The notes under the pieces: model-generated
Databases searched by the model: none
What the model saw: the letters and a program-made list of their open reading frames with translations, nothing else
Told to the model about the DNA's origin: nothing
Translations under genes and position numbers: made by a program
Assembly: GCA_041946825.1 (NCBI GenBank)
Contig: JBHGBD010000001.1
Location: 62,001-126,000, forward strand
DNA: 64,000 nt
Source: CAZTHM01 sp041946825
Lineage (GTDB): Bacteria; Acidobacteriota; Terriglobia; UBA7540
Reading direction: 5' to 3'
Shown: in pieces, positions 53,641 to 63,079 of the stretch
How positions within the stretch are numbered: the first letter of the stretch is position 1
Layout: each line of letters begins with the position of its first letter

Positions 53641-55815
53641 TTATTTCAAATCAACCAAAGCAACCTCGAAGTCGCGGAGGTTCGGCACTGTGACTTGGAG
53701 CGTGTCACCTGACTGAGAGAATTCTCCCTCGCGCTCATCCACCAGCAACCGAACTGAGCGGCACTGCTGGCCCGGACGGATGGGAATTGAGATGACCTGT
53801 TTTCCCGCGGGAATGATTTCTGTCAAGGGCGGCCGCCATGCAGCAGGGTTGGTGAGATTGACGAGGAACGCGACCAACCGCCTTCCTTGCTCGGATTCGT
53901 ATATCGCGAAATCCACCAGGCCTGCGCCGCTGACCGACGGGGATGTCTGATCCCGGCGTACCCAGCGGATCGCGCGTTCCAGCAAGCGGCCGTGGTCGGG
54001 CAGGTGACTGGCGCCGAACGTTGCGGCCAAATCGCCGGGGAAGTACGCGACGCAGCCCTTGCCCTCCACGCGGAAGTAGGCCAGAGCGACGTCACGATTT
54101 TCGGTCTGCGTCCAGGAAGTCTCCGGTGGATAGACCGGATAGGCGGGAATGAGCGACAACGGTGTTTCGGCTGCCCCTTCCGCCTTGACCGGGACTCGGT
54201 ATCGGGTGTTGGGAAGCACCGCCGTCCCCGCGAACTCTTCTCCCAACAGTTTCTCGTTCTCGATCCGCATGTATGAGTGGCCGAGCGGGCCGAGGACGCG
54301 CTCGGAGATTGCGTGGGCACCCAAGAGGTCATGCAACGCAAAATCCTGAAGACGTGTTCCAGTTTCGTCGTAAAGAGAGGTCTCAAACGTTGCCACCAAC
54401 CCGCCGCCAAGCCTGACGAATTCTCGGATCGCCTTTGCGGACTCCCCGCTGAGCATGGCCACGTTGGGAAGTACAACCACGCGATATCGCCCCGGCAGGG
54501 ATTTTGCGAGATCTTCCTCGAGCAGCATGTCAAATGGGGTGCGCGATTCAAGCAGAGCCTGATACGCACCACGAACGCTCTCCGCCATAGCGGGCGGGGC
54601 GCCCAACGGTGTGGCTTCAGAAGAGAGCCGATAGAAATCCAAAGTCGCTTGAGAATAGACGAGGGCGACGTCAGCCCGTGAGTTCAGGCTTTGGAACGCA
54701 CGTTGGTTTTTCTGGTGAAAGGAGAAGAAGTCCTCGAATGCTTTGAACCCGCGCTGGTCCTCCTGCGCGGCGCCGACCACGTGGAACCAGGGACGTGCGC
54801 CATTTGCCAGGGCTTCCGCCAGCCAAACGCGCTGTTCGGCCTCGGGCTTGGCGATGTGCCGCCATCCCGGGAGGTAGTATCCGATGGTGATCCAGTAGGG
54901 GCGCTTTCCACCGCTGAGCGCGCGCAGCAGCTTACCCGTCATGCCGATTTGCCAGAGTGATGTATTGGGACCGCGCCCCTGGTTCTCGACTTGCAACACT
55001 TCCTGCCCACGCTCAATGAAGCCATGCATTCCCGCGATGCTGGTTTGGTTTGGGATGAAGATGGCGCCAGGCTTCAGGCGCTTGACTGTTTGCGACCAGT
55101 GCTGCCAAACATCCGCCAGGCGGCGATAGTGCTAGGTCACCCAGGCGCGATAGACGGGATCAGAGCGATCCTCAGCGTTTGGCAGAATCTGGCCAGTGTC
55201 TTTCTGAAACCGGCTTCGGCAATAAGCGCAGTAGCAGATGTCATCATACCCGTTCCAGGCATTCCCGAAGATCCCGTCCACGTCGTAGTGGGTGAGAATT
55301 TCCTCGAAGATCTTCGGCATATACTCCCAAAAGTACGGGCTGTTGGGACATATCATGTAGAGCTTCTCTCGCGGTTCTGGCGGCCAGGAGAGAAGATTGG
55401 GTTTGCCGGTCCTGTCTACGCTGAACCAGTCCGGATGAGCGGCGTAAAAGTCCTGGCGTTGATAGGAAGGATCGAAGCGCGCCAGAACATGCAAGCCGGC
55501 CTTCCGCGCCGCCGTTACGATTTCGCCGAATAGGTCACGGTTGCCCAGAAATCTGCTGCGCGGATGGAGGGGCACCTGCGACGGATAGTAAGCGACGAAA
55601 CCTGCGGCATTGACCGTGATGCCGTCAACGTGGCAACGTTGGAAATAGCTCATCCACCATTTCACGTCAAAACCCTGCGCATCAAGCTCGTTGATATTGA
55701 CTTGGCCCCAGCGCATGGCTTGCTGATACCAGGGTTGGGCAATATGCGATTGCGCCCATGAATGGACCGGTAAACTAATCAGGAACGTCGATAAGGCAAT
55801 GAGGCGCGATCTCAT
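53641..55815 (-). pseudogene. Glycosidase-like gene interrupted by an in-frame amber codon
   Basis: One reading frame from ATG 55815 (GAGGG just upstream, signal peptide SRLIALSTFLISLPVHSWAQ) to 53641, 724 codons, broken only by TAG at 55132-55134. The N-terminal part resembles a TIM-barrel glycoside hydrolase: MSYFQRCHVDGITVNAAGF, LHVLARFDPSYQR, YMICPNSPYFWEYMPKIFEE, VDGIFGNAWNGYDDICYCAY. The C-terminal part continues without a shift (HYRRLADVWQHW right after the stop, then QTSIAGMHGFIERGQEVLQV) into a beta-galactosidase-trimerisation-like domain (YRVVVLPNVAMLSGESAKAI, VRLGGGLVATFETS) and a C-terminal sandwich. So either a recent nonsense mutation, a sequencing error, or a readthrough codon. 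The partial downstream frame opens at 55029. It sits 17 bases after the enolase-family gene. Confidence 0.75.
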
Positions 55816-55832
55816 GCTTGGCCCTCTCATCA

Positions 55833-57053
55833 TCAAGGAACGCGCAGTTTGCGCAATTCGCTTTCATCCACTTCGATTCCCAACCCTGGGCCGTCAGGCA
55901 CGGGGAGGAAACCATCTTTCTGTTCGAGGGCGGGACGGACGACACGATTCAAAATGGCCCGCTTGGAATTGATGTCGTATTCCTGCGCACGGTCCTCCCG
56001 CGCAAAGCAGGCGGTAAAGTGCAGATTCGCCGCCGTTCCGAGGGCGGGCTGCGTCTGATGCGGCACGAGAATCCGGTTGTAAGTGCTGGCGAGCGCCGCG
56101 ATGCGGATGCCTTCCGTAATTCCCGCGCATTTCACGAGGTCCGGCTGCACGATATCAACGTTCGCCTGGGTAATCAGGTCGCGGAATTGCCAGCGAGTGT
56201 ATTCCTGCTCTCCCGCCGCTACGGGAACGTCGAGGGCCGCGACGACCTGTGCAAGGCCCGCGTAATCGTATTGCGCGACGGGTTCTTCGTAATGCACAAG
56301 ATTCAGTTCGTCCTGGAATTTCCGCCCCAGACGAATCGCGGTCGGGACGGAGAAACCGTTATTCGCATCGAAGCCTAATTCAACCTTGTCGCCGATGGCC
56401 TTACGCGTTTCGCTGAGCACCGCCCAATCGTGGGCGGGGTTGACGTCGGTGCGGCGCGTGTTCCAGTCCATGCGCATCTTGACCATAGTGTGTCCGGCTT
56501 CGACGGCACGGGCCGCGCGGCGAGCCATCTCGACGGGCGTGGCCTCCGCGCCTCCGCCAATGCTGGCATAAACGCGGACCTTTTCGCGCCGTTGCCCGCC
56601 GAAGAGCCGCGAAAGGCTCTGGCCGGTGACCTTGCCAAAGATGTCCCAGAGGGCGATGTCAATGCCCGCGATGGCTTCCGGTTGCACGCCCATTACGCCC
56701 AACTTGTACGTCGGGTAGTACATCTGATCCCAAATTCGCTCGCGATCAAGCGGATCCTTGCCGAGGACGAGCGGCTTGAGAGCTTCGTTCACCAGTGAGG
56801 CGATAGAGCGAACGTTCATCGGGCTGCATTCGCCATAGCCTGTGACGCCCTGGTCGGTGCGGATGACAATCCAAAGCGAGCCGCATTCGAGGATCCAGGT
56901 CTCAACATCGGTGATCTTCATGCGCGGCGGGCTCGAGGCGAGAAGCGCTCCCGTCCCGAGTCGCATTCCTGCGGCCGCCGCAGCGATTTGGAAGGGGAGT
57001 TTCAGCAGGCGGCGACGCGAGGCGAACTCGGACGTGATTCCGCGTTTGAACAT
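55833..57053 (-). CDS. Tat-exported enolase-superfamily (mandelate racemase/MLE-like) enzyme
   Basis: 406 residues from ATG 57053 with GAGGGA six bases upstream. The N-terminus SRRRLLKLPF followed by a hydrophobic run ending GALLASS is a twin-arginine-type signal, unusual for this normally cytosolic family. Catalytic positions are visible: VKMRMD (Lys and Arg in place of the KxK pair), metal ligands Asp in LGFDANN, Glu in HYEEPV and Glu in AAGEQEYTR, then QPDLVKC and VPHQTQP, where the family keeps an Asp-His dyad. It probably dehydrates a sugar acid (galactonate-type). It precedes the glycosidase and LarA-like genes in one direction, suggesting sugar-acid catabolism. Confidence 0.82.
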   Translation of the reverse strand: MFKRGITSEFASRRRLLKLPFQIAAAAAGMRLGTGALLASSPPRMKITDVETWILECGSLWIVIRTDQGVTGYGECSPMNVRSIASLVNEALKPLVLGKDPLDRERIWDQMYYPTYKLGVMGVQPEAIAGIDIALWDIFGKVTGQSLSRLFGGQRREKVRVYASIGGGAEATPVEMARRAARAVEAGHTMVKMRMDWNTRRTDVNPAHDWAVLSETRKAIGDKVELGFDANNGFSVPTAIRLGRKFQDELNLVHYEEPVAQYDYAGLAQVVAALDVPVAAGEQEYTRWQFRDLITQANVDIVQPDLVKCAGITEGIRIAALASTYNRILVPHQTQPALGTAANLHFTACFAREDRAQEYDINSKRAILNRVVRPALEQKDGFLPVPDGPGLGIEVDESELRKLRVP

Positions 57054-57294
57054 AGCCAGTCCCTCATTCAGCCGAATCGGCAGACATCTTCTATCAAAGG
57101 CCTTTGGAAGAGGCAAGCCGCTTGACGGTGTATTTGAAAACGCCGGCAAGCTGACTCGGCGCTCAGTCGGCTTGTCACTGCAGGAGGACCGATCGGCACC
57201 AGGCGCGGAGTCCGGTTGCAGCAGGGAAGGATTATGTGTAGAGTCCTGCGTAAAGTCAGTGAAGAGAGACTTCTAAGCTCTGGGAGGATAAGCC

Positions 57295-57684
57295 GTGGCC
57301 GTCGTGACGCAACTTTCGGTAATTGTCGAGAACAAGCGTGGGGCGCTCGCTGAACTCTGTACAAAGCTTGCTGAGAAGGCGGTCAACATCGCAGGTATGA
57401 TGGCCCCGGACCAGCCGGGATTGGTGCCGGTCCGGGTGGTGGTCAATCACGTCGATGTGGCAAAAAAAGTGTTCGATCAGCTCGGTCTCAAATATACCGA
57501 AGATCAGGTCTTGGACGTTCGCGTTTCCGACAAGCCAGGGGCGCTTGGGAAAGTCACTCGCAAGCTCTCGGACAACGGCATCGACATTCGGTTTGCTTAC
57601 GCGACGATTCTGAAGGGCGCGGGACAGGCCAATGTCATCCTTGGAGTCTCGGACGTTGAGGCGGCGGCGAAGATTGTCAAGTAG
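57295..57684 (+). CDS. Protein of two tandem ACT domains
   Basis: 129 residues from GTG 57295 with GGGAGGA seven bases before. Two ACT folds: residues about 4-70 (LSVIVENKRGALAELCTKLA, VNIAGMMA, VVNHVDVAKKVFDQLG) and about 75-129 (VLDVRVSDKPGALGKVTRKL, GIDIRFAYATI, VSDVEAAAKIV). ACT domains bind amino acids and regulate enzymes. Stand-alone double-ACT proteins like this are common but uncharacterised. It stands by itself, divergent from the enolase-family gene and convergent with the HMA-like gene. Confidence 0.87.
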   Translation: MAVVTQLSVIVENKRGALAELCTKLAEKAVNIAGMMAPDQPGLVPVRVVVNHVDVAKKVFDQLGLKYTEDQVLDVRVSDKPGALGKVTRKLSDNGIDIRFAYATILKGAGQANVILGVSDVEAAAKIVK

Positions 57685-57693
57685 CGCTTAGCA

Positions 57694-57999
57694 TCACTTC
57701 ACGGGTCGGTTTGCAGAGCTGATTCCTGTGGTGGGCCAGGCGAAATCTTTGAATTCACCCTGGTAATCAAAACTTCCGGGCGGGATCGGCTGGGATGGCT
57801 CCACGCCGATCCCCAGGCGACGGACTGTTCCCAATACTTCCGCCTCATGGATTCGCGAGGCGTCGTACTCCACAACCAGGTCTTGCCCCTCGAATGAAAC
57901 GCCACGGATTCCGTACACGGTCGAAAGCATATTGAGCCGTTCAAAGTCGCGCGGCTTCGTGGCTTTCGCCAACTTGTATCGAGTGGTGAGAAAAGTCAT
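57694..57999 (-). CDS. Small HMA-like protein lacking a metal-binding CxxC
   Basis: 101 residues, 31 bases downstream of the copper ATPase in the same direction. The middle (MLSTVYGIRGVSFEGQDLVV, EYDASRIHEAEVLGTVRRLG) has the beta-alpha-beta-beta-alpha pattern of heavy-metal-associated domains, but no cysteines. It might be a degenerate copper chaperone or a partner of the pump. Recognition is by fold pattern only. AAGG lies eight bases before the ATG. Confidence 0.6.
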   Translation of the reverse strand: MTFLTTRYKLAKATKPRDFERLNMLSTVYGIRGVSFEGQDLVVEYDASRIHEAEVLGTVRRLGIGVEPSQPIPPGSFDYQGEFKDFAWPTTGISSANRPVK

Positions 58000-58030
58000 A
58001 CGAGTAACCTTGTTGCGGAATTTCCGAATC

Positions 58031-60460
58031 CTACAGTCCGGTTTTCCTTAACCTAAGAGCGTTGCTGATGACCGAAACCGAACTGAACGTCATCGCTGCT
58101 GCGGCGATCATGGGACTTAGGAGAAGACCGAACAAGGGATAAAGCACCCCAGCCGCCACCGGCACGCCGACACTATTGTAGACGAATGCAAAGAAGAGAT
58201 TCTGACGGATGTTGCGCATGGTGGCGCGGCTCAGTCGGCGGGCGCGCGCGATGCCGCGCAAATCGCCTTTCACCAAAGTCACGCCGGCGCTTTCCATGGC
58301 GACGTCCGTACCCGTTCCCATCGCGATGCCGACGTGCGCCTGCGCCAGCGCAGGAGCGTCGTTGATCCCATCGCCAGCCATGGCGACGACGCGCCCTTCG
58401 GCCTGAAGCCTTTTCACGACTTCCCCTTTGCGCTGCGGCAGGACTTCGGCTTCGACTTCGTCAATCTTCAAGTCATTGGCGACTGACTCGGCCGTGGCGC
58501 GGCTGTCCCCGGTGAGCATGACGATCCTGATCCCGTCCTTGTGCAACAGGTGAATGGCTTCGGGCGTTGAGGGTTTGATGGGATCGGCGACGGTGATGAT
58601 TCCCACCGGGTTTCCGTCGACTGCAACAAGAACTGAGGTCTGCGTCCCATCACGTGCCGCAGCGAGGCGCTCGTGTAGGCGATCCAAGCTGATCCGGAGC
58701 CGCTCGAATAACCGGGCATTTCCGAGTGCGACGACATGTCCTTCGACTGTGCCGATTACGCCTTCTCCGGTCAGGGATTGAAACTCCTTTACGTCGGCGA
58801 GGCTCAGGCCGCGTTCCGTCGCTCCGGTCATGACCGCCTTCGCCAAGGGATGCTCGCTCGCTTTCTCCAGGCTGGCGGCCAAACGCAGCAGGTCGGAATC
58901 GGTCCATCCCTCGAGCGTCGTGACAGAGGCGAGCCGGGGCTTGCCTTCGGTCAGCGTGCCGGTCTTATCGACGACCAGGGTATCGACCTTCTCGAGAATC
59001 TCCAGTGCCTCGGCGTTCCGGATGAGGACGCCGGCGAGTGCCCCGCGGCCCGTCCCCACCATGACGGACATGGGCGTGGCCAATCCGAGTGCGCATGGGC
59101 AGGCGATAATGAGTACTGCGACGGCGTTGAGCAGCGCGTGGGCGAGGCGCGGCGGCGGCCCCGCCAAAGCCCAGACGACGAAAGTGATGACAGCGACCAG
59201 CACAACCGCGGGAACGAAATAGGCTGCGACCTTGTCCGCCAGTCGCTGAATGGGCGCCCGGCTCCTCTGCGCTTCGCCGACCATCCGCACGATTTGCGCC
59301 AGCAACGTGTCGCTTCCGACACGCTCGGCGCGCATGACAAAGCCTCCCGTGCCATTGACCGTGCCGCCTGTGACTTTGCTCCCTGGCTGCTTCTCGACGG
59401 GAATCGGCTCACCCGTCACCATGGATTCGTCAATTGAGCTCGAGCCATCGAGATCGACTCCGTCCACAGGCACCTTTTCGCCCGGCCGGACACGCAAGCG
59501 GTCGCCGGGGTGCACCTGCTCGAGCGGCACATCCTTTTCGCTTCCGTCGTCGAGGAGAAGCCGGGCCGTTTTGGGAGCGAGGCCCAGCAGCGCGCGGAGG
59601 GCGAGAGAAGTCCGGCTGCGCGCGCGCAATTCGAGCACTTGGCCCAGGAGCACCAGGGTGGTGATCGCCGCGGCGGCCTCGAAGTAGACCGCCACGACGC
59701 CGCCGTAGCCACGAAACGATTCCGGAAACCAGCCCGGGAAAAACGCCGCGAACACGCTGTAGACGTAGGCTGTTCCCGTGCCGATGGCAATCAGCGTGAA
59801 CATGTTGGCGCTGCGATTCTTGATCGACGCCCAGCCGCGTTCAAAAAAAGGCCAGCCACCCCAGAGGACAACCGGCGAGGCGAACGCCAGTTCGAGCATG
59901 GTGCGGAGATTTCCAGAAAGCACGCCGTGCAGAGGTTGGCCCGGAATCATCTCGGACATGGCCAGAAACATCACAGGCACGGTCAGCGCCAGGCTGATCC
60001 AGAATCGCATCGTCATCGCGCGAAGTTCCGGGTTGTCCTCTTCCTCCAAAGTCGCGACGCGAGGTTCGAGCGCCATCCCGCAGATCGGGCAAGAACCTGG
60101 TTCGTCTCGCACAATTTCGGGATGCATTGGGCAGACGTATTCAGTTTTGGTGACGGGCGCGGCGACGGCCAGCGGTTCAAGCGCCATTCCGCAATGAGGG
60201 CAGGATCCGGCGCCGTGCTGGCGCACTTCCGGGTGCATGGGGCAGGTATGGATCTGGCTTTCCTGCTTTGCCCGGGGACGTGACGGGGCGGCGCCAAGCG
60301 CCACGAGCGTTGGTTTCGGCGCGAGATACTTTTCGGGGTCGGCGCGGAAGTTTTCGAGGCAGGACGGGTTACAGAAGTAATACCGCTGGCCTTGGTGGTC
60401 GAGCCAGCCGGCCGCGTCCTCTTCGGCGATTTGCATCCCGCAGACTGGATCGGTCACCAT
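58031..60460 (-). CDS. copA: Cu(I)-exporting P1B-type ATPase with YHS and two HMBD domains
   Basis: 809 residues. It pumps copper(I) out of the cytoplasm using ATP. The N-terminus is a YHS domain (about 1-45; TDPVCGMQI, YYFCNPSC) followed by two heavy-metal-binding domains (about 71-93 and 108-130; CPMHPEV ... CPHCGMAL, CPMHPEI ... CPICGMAL) in place of the usual CxxC HMA modules. Then come eight membrane segments, the TGEP phosphatase loop, ACPCALGLATP, the phosphorylation site DKTGTLTEGKP, HPLAKAV, GDGINDAPAL and the Cu-binding C-terminal pair FVYNSVGVPVAAG and MTFSSVSVISNALRLR. On the minus strand a TAGAAT (60481-60476) sits about 15 bases before the start, suggesting a very short leader. 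Confidence 0.92.
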   Translation of the reverse strand: MVTDPVCGMQIAEEDAAGWLDHQGQRYYFCNPSCLENFRADPEKYLAPKPTLVALGAAPSRPRAKQESQIHTCPMHPEVRQHGAGSCPHCGMALEPLAVAAPVTKTEYVCPMHPEIVRDEPGSCPICGMALEPRVATLEEEDNPELRAMTMRFWISLALTVPVMFLAMSEMIPGQPLHGVLSGNLRTMLELAFASPVVLWGGWPFFERGWASIKNRSANMFTLIAIGTGTAYVYSVFAAFFPGWFPESFRGYGGVVAVYFEAAAAITTLVLLGQVLELRARSRTSLALRALLGLAPKTARLLLDDGSEKDVPLEQVHPGDRLRVRPGEKVPVDGVDLDGSSSIDESMVTGEPIPVEKQPGSKVTGGTVNGTGGFVMRAERVGSDTLLAQIVRMVGEAQRSRAPIQRLADKVAAYFVPAVVLVAVITFVVWALAGPPPRLAHALLNAVAVLIIACPCALGLATPMSVMVGTGRGALAGVLIRNAEALEILEKVDTLVVDKTGTLTEGKPRLASVTTLEGWTDSDLLRLAASLEKASEHPLAKAVMTGATERGLSLADVKEFQSLTGEGVIGTVEGHVVALGNARLFERLRISLDRLHERLAAARDGTQTSVLVAVDGNPVGIITVADPIKPSTPEAIHLLHKDGIRIVMLTGDSRATAESVANDLKIDEVEAEVLPQRKGEVVKRLQAEGRVVAMAGDGINDAPALAQAHVGIAMGTGTDVAMESAGVTLVKGDLRGIARARRLSRATMRNIRQNLFFAFVYNSVGVPVAAGVLYPLFGLLLSPMIAAAAMTFSSVSVISNALRLRKTGL

Positions 60461-60661
60461 TTTGTGCTCAAAGTCATTCTAGCATCCGAGAGTGGATTCG
60501 AAATAGCGATCCCCCGGTGGCCTTCCGCCGGAGGAGCGAGGCAATCGATTCGGCGCGCTTCCGCTTTTCATTGGATGTGCCGGATGGAGCTATCGACACG
60601 CCCTCCGAGCGGGGCACTATGTTAGAATCCGGGCGGCACGAGACCTTCGTGTGAGGCGAAT

Positions 60662-60886
60662 ATGGCGAAAAAGCAGACGAAAACGAATCCCAGTTCCGAA
60701 AACTTGGCAATTTCCCTCGCAGCGTCCATGGCGCCGCTTGTCGCAGCGACCTTGGCCGGGGTCATCTACCAGGCGCGGCTGCAGAACCGACAATCGAAGT
60801 TGAATATCCCGGAATCGGAGATCGTTTCCGATGTGGTCAACCTGTGGCGAACCGTGATGGGCATCCTTGTGGTTTCCACAAAGTAA
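60662..60886 (+). CDS. Small single-pass membrane protein of unknown function
   Basis: 74 residues, GAGG in GTGAGGCGAAT a few bases before the ATG. A lysine-rich start (MAKKQTKTNPSSEN) is followed by one hydrophobic segment, AISLAASMAPLVAATLAGVI, and a basic/acidic tail (RLQNRQSKLNIPESEIVSDV). It runs divergently from the copper ATPase. I do not recognise the family. It could be a small inner-membrane protein; it might be regulated with the copper gene, but nothing in the sequence shows this. Confidence 0.6.
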   Translation: MAKKQTKTNPSSENLAISLAASMAPLVAATLAGVIYQARLQNRQSKLNIPESEIVSDVVNLWRTVMGILVVSTK

Positions 60887-60976
60887 CGCCCGGCCAGATG
60901 GCGACCGCGGGCCGTCCGTGCCCTTGCAAAGCTAGGCCCGCGATCTCCAGGGCGGCGACTGGAAAGCGCCCTCGCG

Positions 60977-61495
60977 TCAACGCGCGAGGTTTCTCACGAA
61001 ACCGACGACACGCGGGTCCTGCCAATCGATGGCGCCAACAATCTTTCTGGCGATCCTTCCCTCTCGATCGATGATGTAACTCTCAGGAAACTTGAAAGTT
61101 CCGTAGCGCGAGGCGACCGACTGGTCCGGGTCGCGGGCGATGGGGAAGGTGAGTTGCGCGCCGGTGACGAATTTTTCCAGCGCATGCACGTCCTGATCCA
61201 CGCTGACGCCGACGACGGTGACACCCAGCCCGCGCATCTGCTCGGCGAAGCGCGTCAGGCTTGGCGTCTCTTCGATGCAGGGCGGGCACCAGGTGGCCCA
61301 GAAATTCACTACCACAACCCCGTGGCGATATTCGCGCAGTGAAATGGACTCGCCGCGGAGTGTCGGCAGAGTGAAATCCGGCGCGGTTTCGCCCACCTCG
61401 GGCGCCTGGGGCTGATGCGACTCTAGCGCCAAAAATAGCGTCCCGCCCACAATGGACGCGAGAATCAGGAGCTTCAGGACATTGTTTTTGCTCAT
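60977..61495 (-). CDS. TlpA-family thioredoxin-like protein
   Basis: 172 residues from ATG 61495; an earlier ATG at 61510 (MDAQD) is in frame and either may serve. A single N-terminal hydrophobic segment (VLKLLILASIVGGTLFLALE) anchors or exports it. Then the TlpA fold: VGETAPDFTLPTLRGESISL, VVNFWATWCPPCIEETPSL with redox Cys-Pro-Pro-Cys, VVGVSVDQD, FPESYIIDREGRI with the cis-Pro region, ending FVRNLAR. It reduces or oxidises periplasmic cysteines, for example in cytochrome maturation. On the minus strand TATAAT (61514-61509) overlaps the ATG at 61510, hinting that 61495 is the true start. Confidence 0.85.
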   Translation of the reverse strand: MSKNNVLKLLILASIVGGTLFLALESHQPQAPEVGETAPDFTLPTLRGESISLREYRHGVVVVNFWATWCPPCIEETPSLTRFAEQMRGLGVTVVGVSVDQDVHALEKFVTGAQLTFPIARDPDQSVASRYGTFKFPESYIIDREGRIARKIVGAIDWQDPRVVGFVRNLAR

Positions 61496-61601
61496 GTCTT
61501 GAGCGTCCATTATAATAGGTGTTTGCCTTGAGAACAGTCTTCCTGCTTCGGTGGCTCGATCACGCCCGTGGGCGGCTGGAAATGCCCCGGATGCGGTATG
61601 C

Positions 61602-62675
61602 ATGAAGGATAACAACGGCGGCCGGGTGACGGCGATCATCCCTGCGCGCAACGAAGAGGCCAATATCGCCCGCGTCGTCCGCTCGGTGGCGGCCCAGGAA
61701 GGAATCCTCGAAGTCCTGGTAGTTGATGACCATTCCGAGGATCGGACGGCTGAGATTCTCGAAGGCCTCAAGAGCGAAATCCCCAAGCTACGGACGATTC
61801 ATATCGCGGGACCGCCGGAGGGTTGGACGGGGAAGTCATACGCTGTGAGCACCGCCTCAAAAATGGCCTCTGGCGCGTGGCTGCTCTTTACCGACGCAGA
61901 TACCGAGCATCAGCCAGGGAGCCTGGTGGTGTTGCTCGCTCGAGCCCAAGCCGAGGGAGCGGAACTCCTCTCGATCTCGCCCGGGCAACGAACGCCGACC
62001 TGGTGGGAATCGGCGGTGATTCCGCTGGTATACGTCCACTTGGCGAGATTGTACAAGTTCGAGGAGGTTTCAAATCCTCACTCGCCTGCCGCCGCGGCGA
62101 ATGGCCAATACGTTCTTATTCGCCGCGAAGCCTACGAGCGGGTCGGCGGCCACGAAGCGGTGCGGGGAGCGATCCTCGAGGACGTCGAACTGGCGCGCCG
62201 AGTGAAGGCTGCGGGCGGGCGCCTTCTCTTCTTACCCGGCGCGGAGTGGGTCCAGACGCGGATGTACCGGAGTCTTTCTGAGATGTGGCGAGGCTGGACA
62301 AAGAACCTTTACCTCCTGTATGGGCAGAGCGTTGCGAGGATGCTGAGAACACTGACGGAGCTGTGGCTGCTTGATCTCCTCCCCACACTTGGACTTCTCG
62401 CCCTGGGCGCGGTTCTGGCGACAGGGTTGGGAGGCCTGCCGGTTTTGCTGGCCACATTAGCGTGTTTCGTTGTTGCGGTGTGGCGGCAGTGGAGCTATAG
62501 CAAGGCGCTCGGTCGAATCGGTTTCGAGCCACGCTTGGCGAGCTACCAGCCGCTGGGAGCAGGAGTGTTTGGATTGCTCTTGCTCAATTCGGCTCGCGCA
62601 TACCGGTTGGGTGGGAAGGTTCACTGGAAAGGGCGAGAATACTCGACGCCAGGAATCACAAAGGGGACCCGATGA
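61602..62675 (+). CDS. Family 2 glycosyltransferase (HpnB/CrtQ-like)
   Basis: 357 residues from ATG 61602; the frame extends to 61551. GT-A fold: VTAIIPARNEEANIARVVRS, VVDDHSEDRTAEILEG, the DxD in LFTDADTEHQPGSL, and ILEDVELARRVKAAG as the acceptor-side acidic motif. The C-terminus has two or three membrane segments (LLDLLPTLGLLALGAVLATG, LPVLLATLACFVVAVW). This layout matches membrane glycosyltransferases of lipid or hopanoid/carotenoid type. Its stop overlaps the next start by four bases, tying it to the pterin genes. No other hopanoid gene is in the window, so acceptor identity is open. Confidence 0.82.
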   Translation: MKDNNGGRVTAIIPARNEEANIARVVRSVAAQEGILEVLVVDDHSEDRTAEILEGLKSEIPKLRTIHIAGPPEGWTGKSYAVSTASKMASGAWLLFTDADTEHQPGSLVVLLARAQAEGAELLSISPGQRTPTWWESAVIPLVYVHLARLYKFEEVSNPHSPAAAANGQYVLIRREAYERVGGHEAVRGAILEDVELARRVKAAGGRLLFLPGAEWVQTRMYRSLSEMWRGWTKNLYLLYGQSVARMLRTLTELWLLDLLPTLGLLALGAVLATGLGGLPVLLATLACFVVAVWRQWSYSKALGRIGFEPRLASYQPLGAGVFGLLLLNSARAYRLGGKVHWKGREYSTPGITKGTR

Positions 62676-63079
62676 TTTTCGTGACGCGACGCGCGGAGTT
62701 TTCTGCTTCGCATTACTATCACAATCCCAGCCTCAGCCCGGAGGAGAACCGGCGCATTTTCGGCAAATGCAATAACCCGCACGGGCACGGGCACAACTAC
62801 ACCGTGGAAGTCACCGTCGCGGGAGAAATTGATCCGATCACCGGCATGGTGCTTGACCTCAAGGACTTGAAGAAGCTCCTCGAACAGGAAGTCCTCCAAT
62901 TGATGGACCACAGATTTCTGAACCGAGAAGTCCCGACTTTCGCCTCCACCATTCCGACCACGGAGAATATCGCGATAGAAATATGGAGGCTGCTGGTGCC
63001 GAAACTTGCCAGCGGGAAACTGCATCGAATCAGGTTGTACGAAACTCCCGACCTTTTCGTAGACTACTACGGAGATTGA
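62672..63079 (+). CDS. 6-pyruvoyl-tetrahydropterin synthase family protein, copy 1
   Basis: 135 residues. It converts dihydroneopterin triphosphate to 6-pyruvoyl-tetrahydropterin or, in QueD, to carboxy-tetrahydropterin. Zinc ligands are His in FSASHYY and the two in HGHGHNY. The catalytic Cys is in FGKCNNP and the catalytic Asp-His pair in LMDHRFLN. The substrate Glu lies in RLYETPD. So all key residues are present. ATG 62672 overlaps the glycosyltransferase stop (ATGA) and its own stop overlaps copy 2 (TGATG). Confidence 0.9.
   Translation: MIFVTRRAEFSASHYYHNPSLSPEENRRIFGKCNNPHGHGHNYTVEVTVAGEIDPITGMVLDLKDLKKLLEQEVLQLMDHRFLNREVPTFASTIPTTENIAIEIWRLLVPKLASGKLHRIRLYETPDLFVDYYGD

Noticed and set aside
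53641..55815. TAG as a recoded sense codon (amber suppression)
   Set aside because: TAG ends other intact genes in the window, and there is no suppressor tRNA or pyrrolysine gene, so a mutation or sequence error is simpler.
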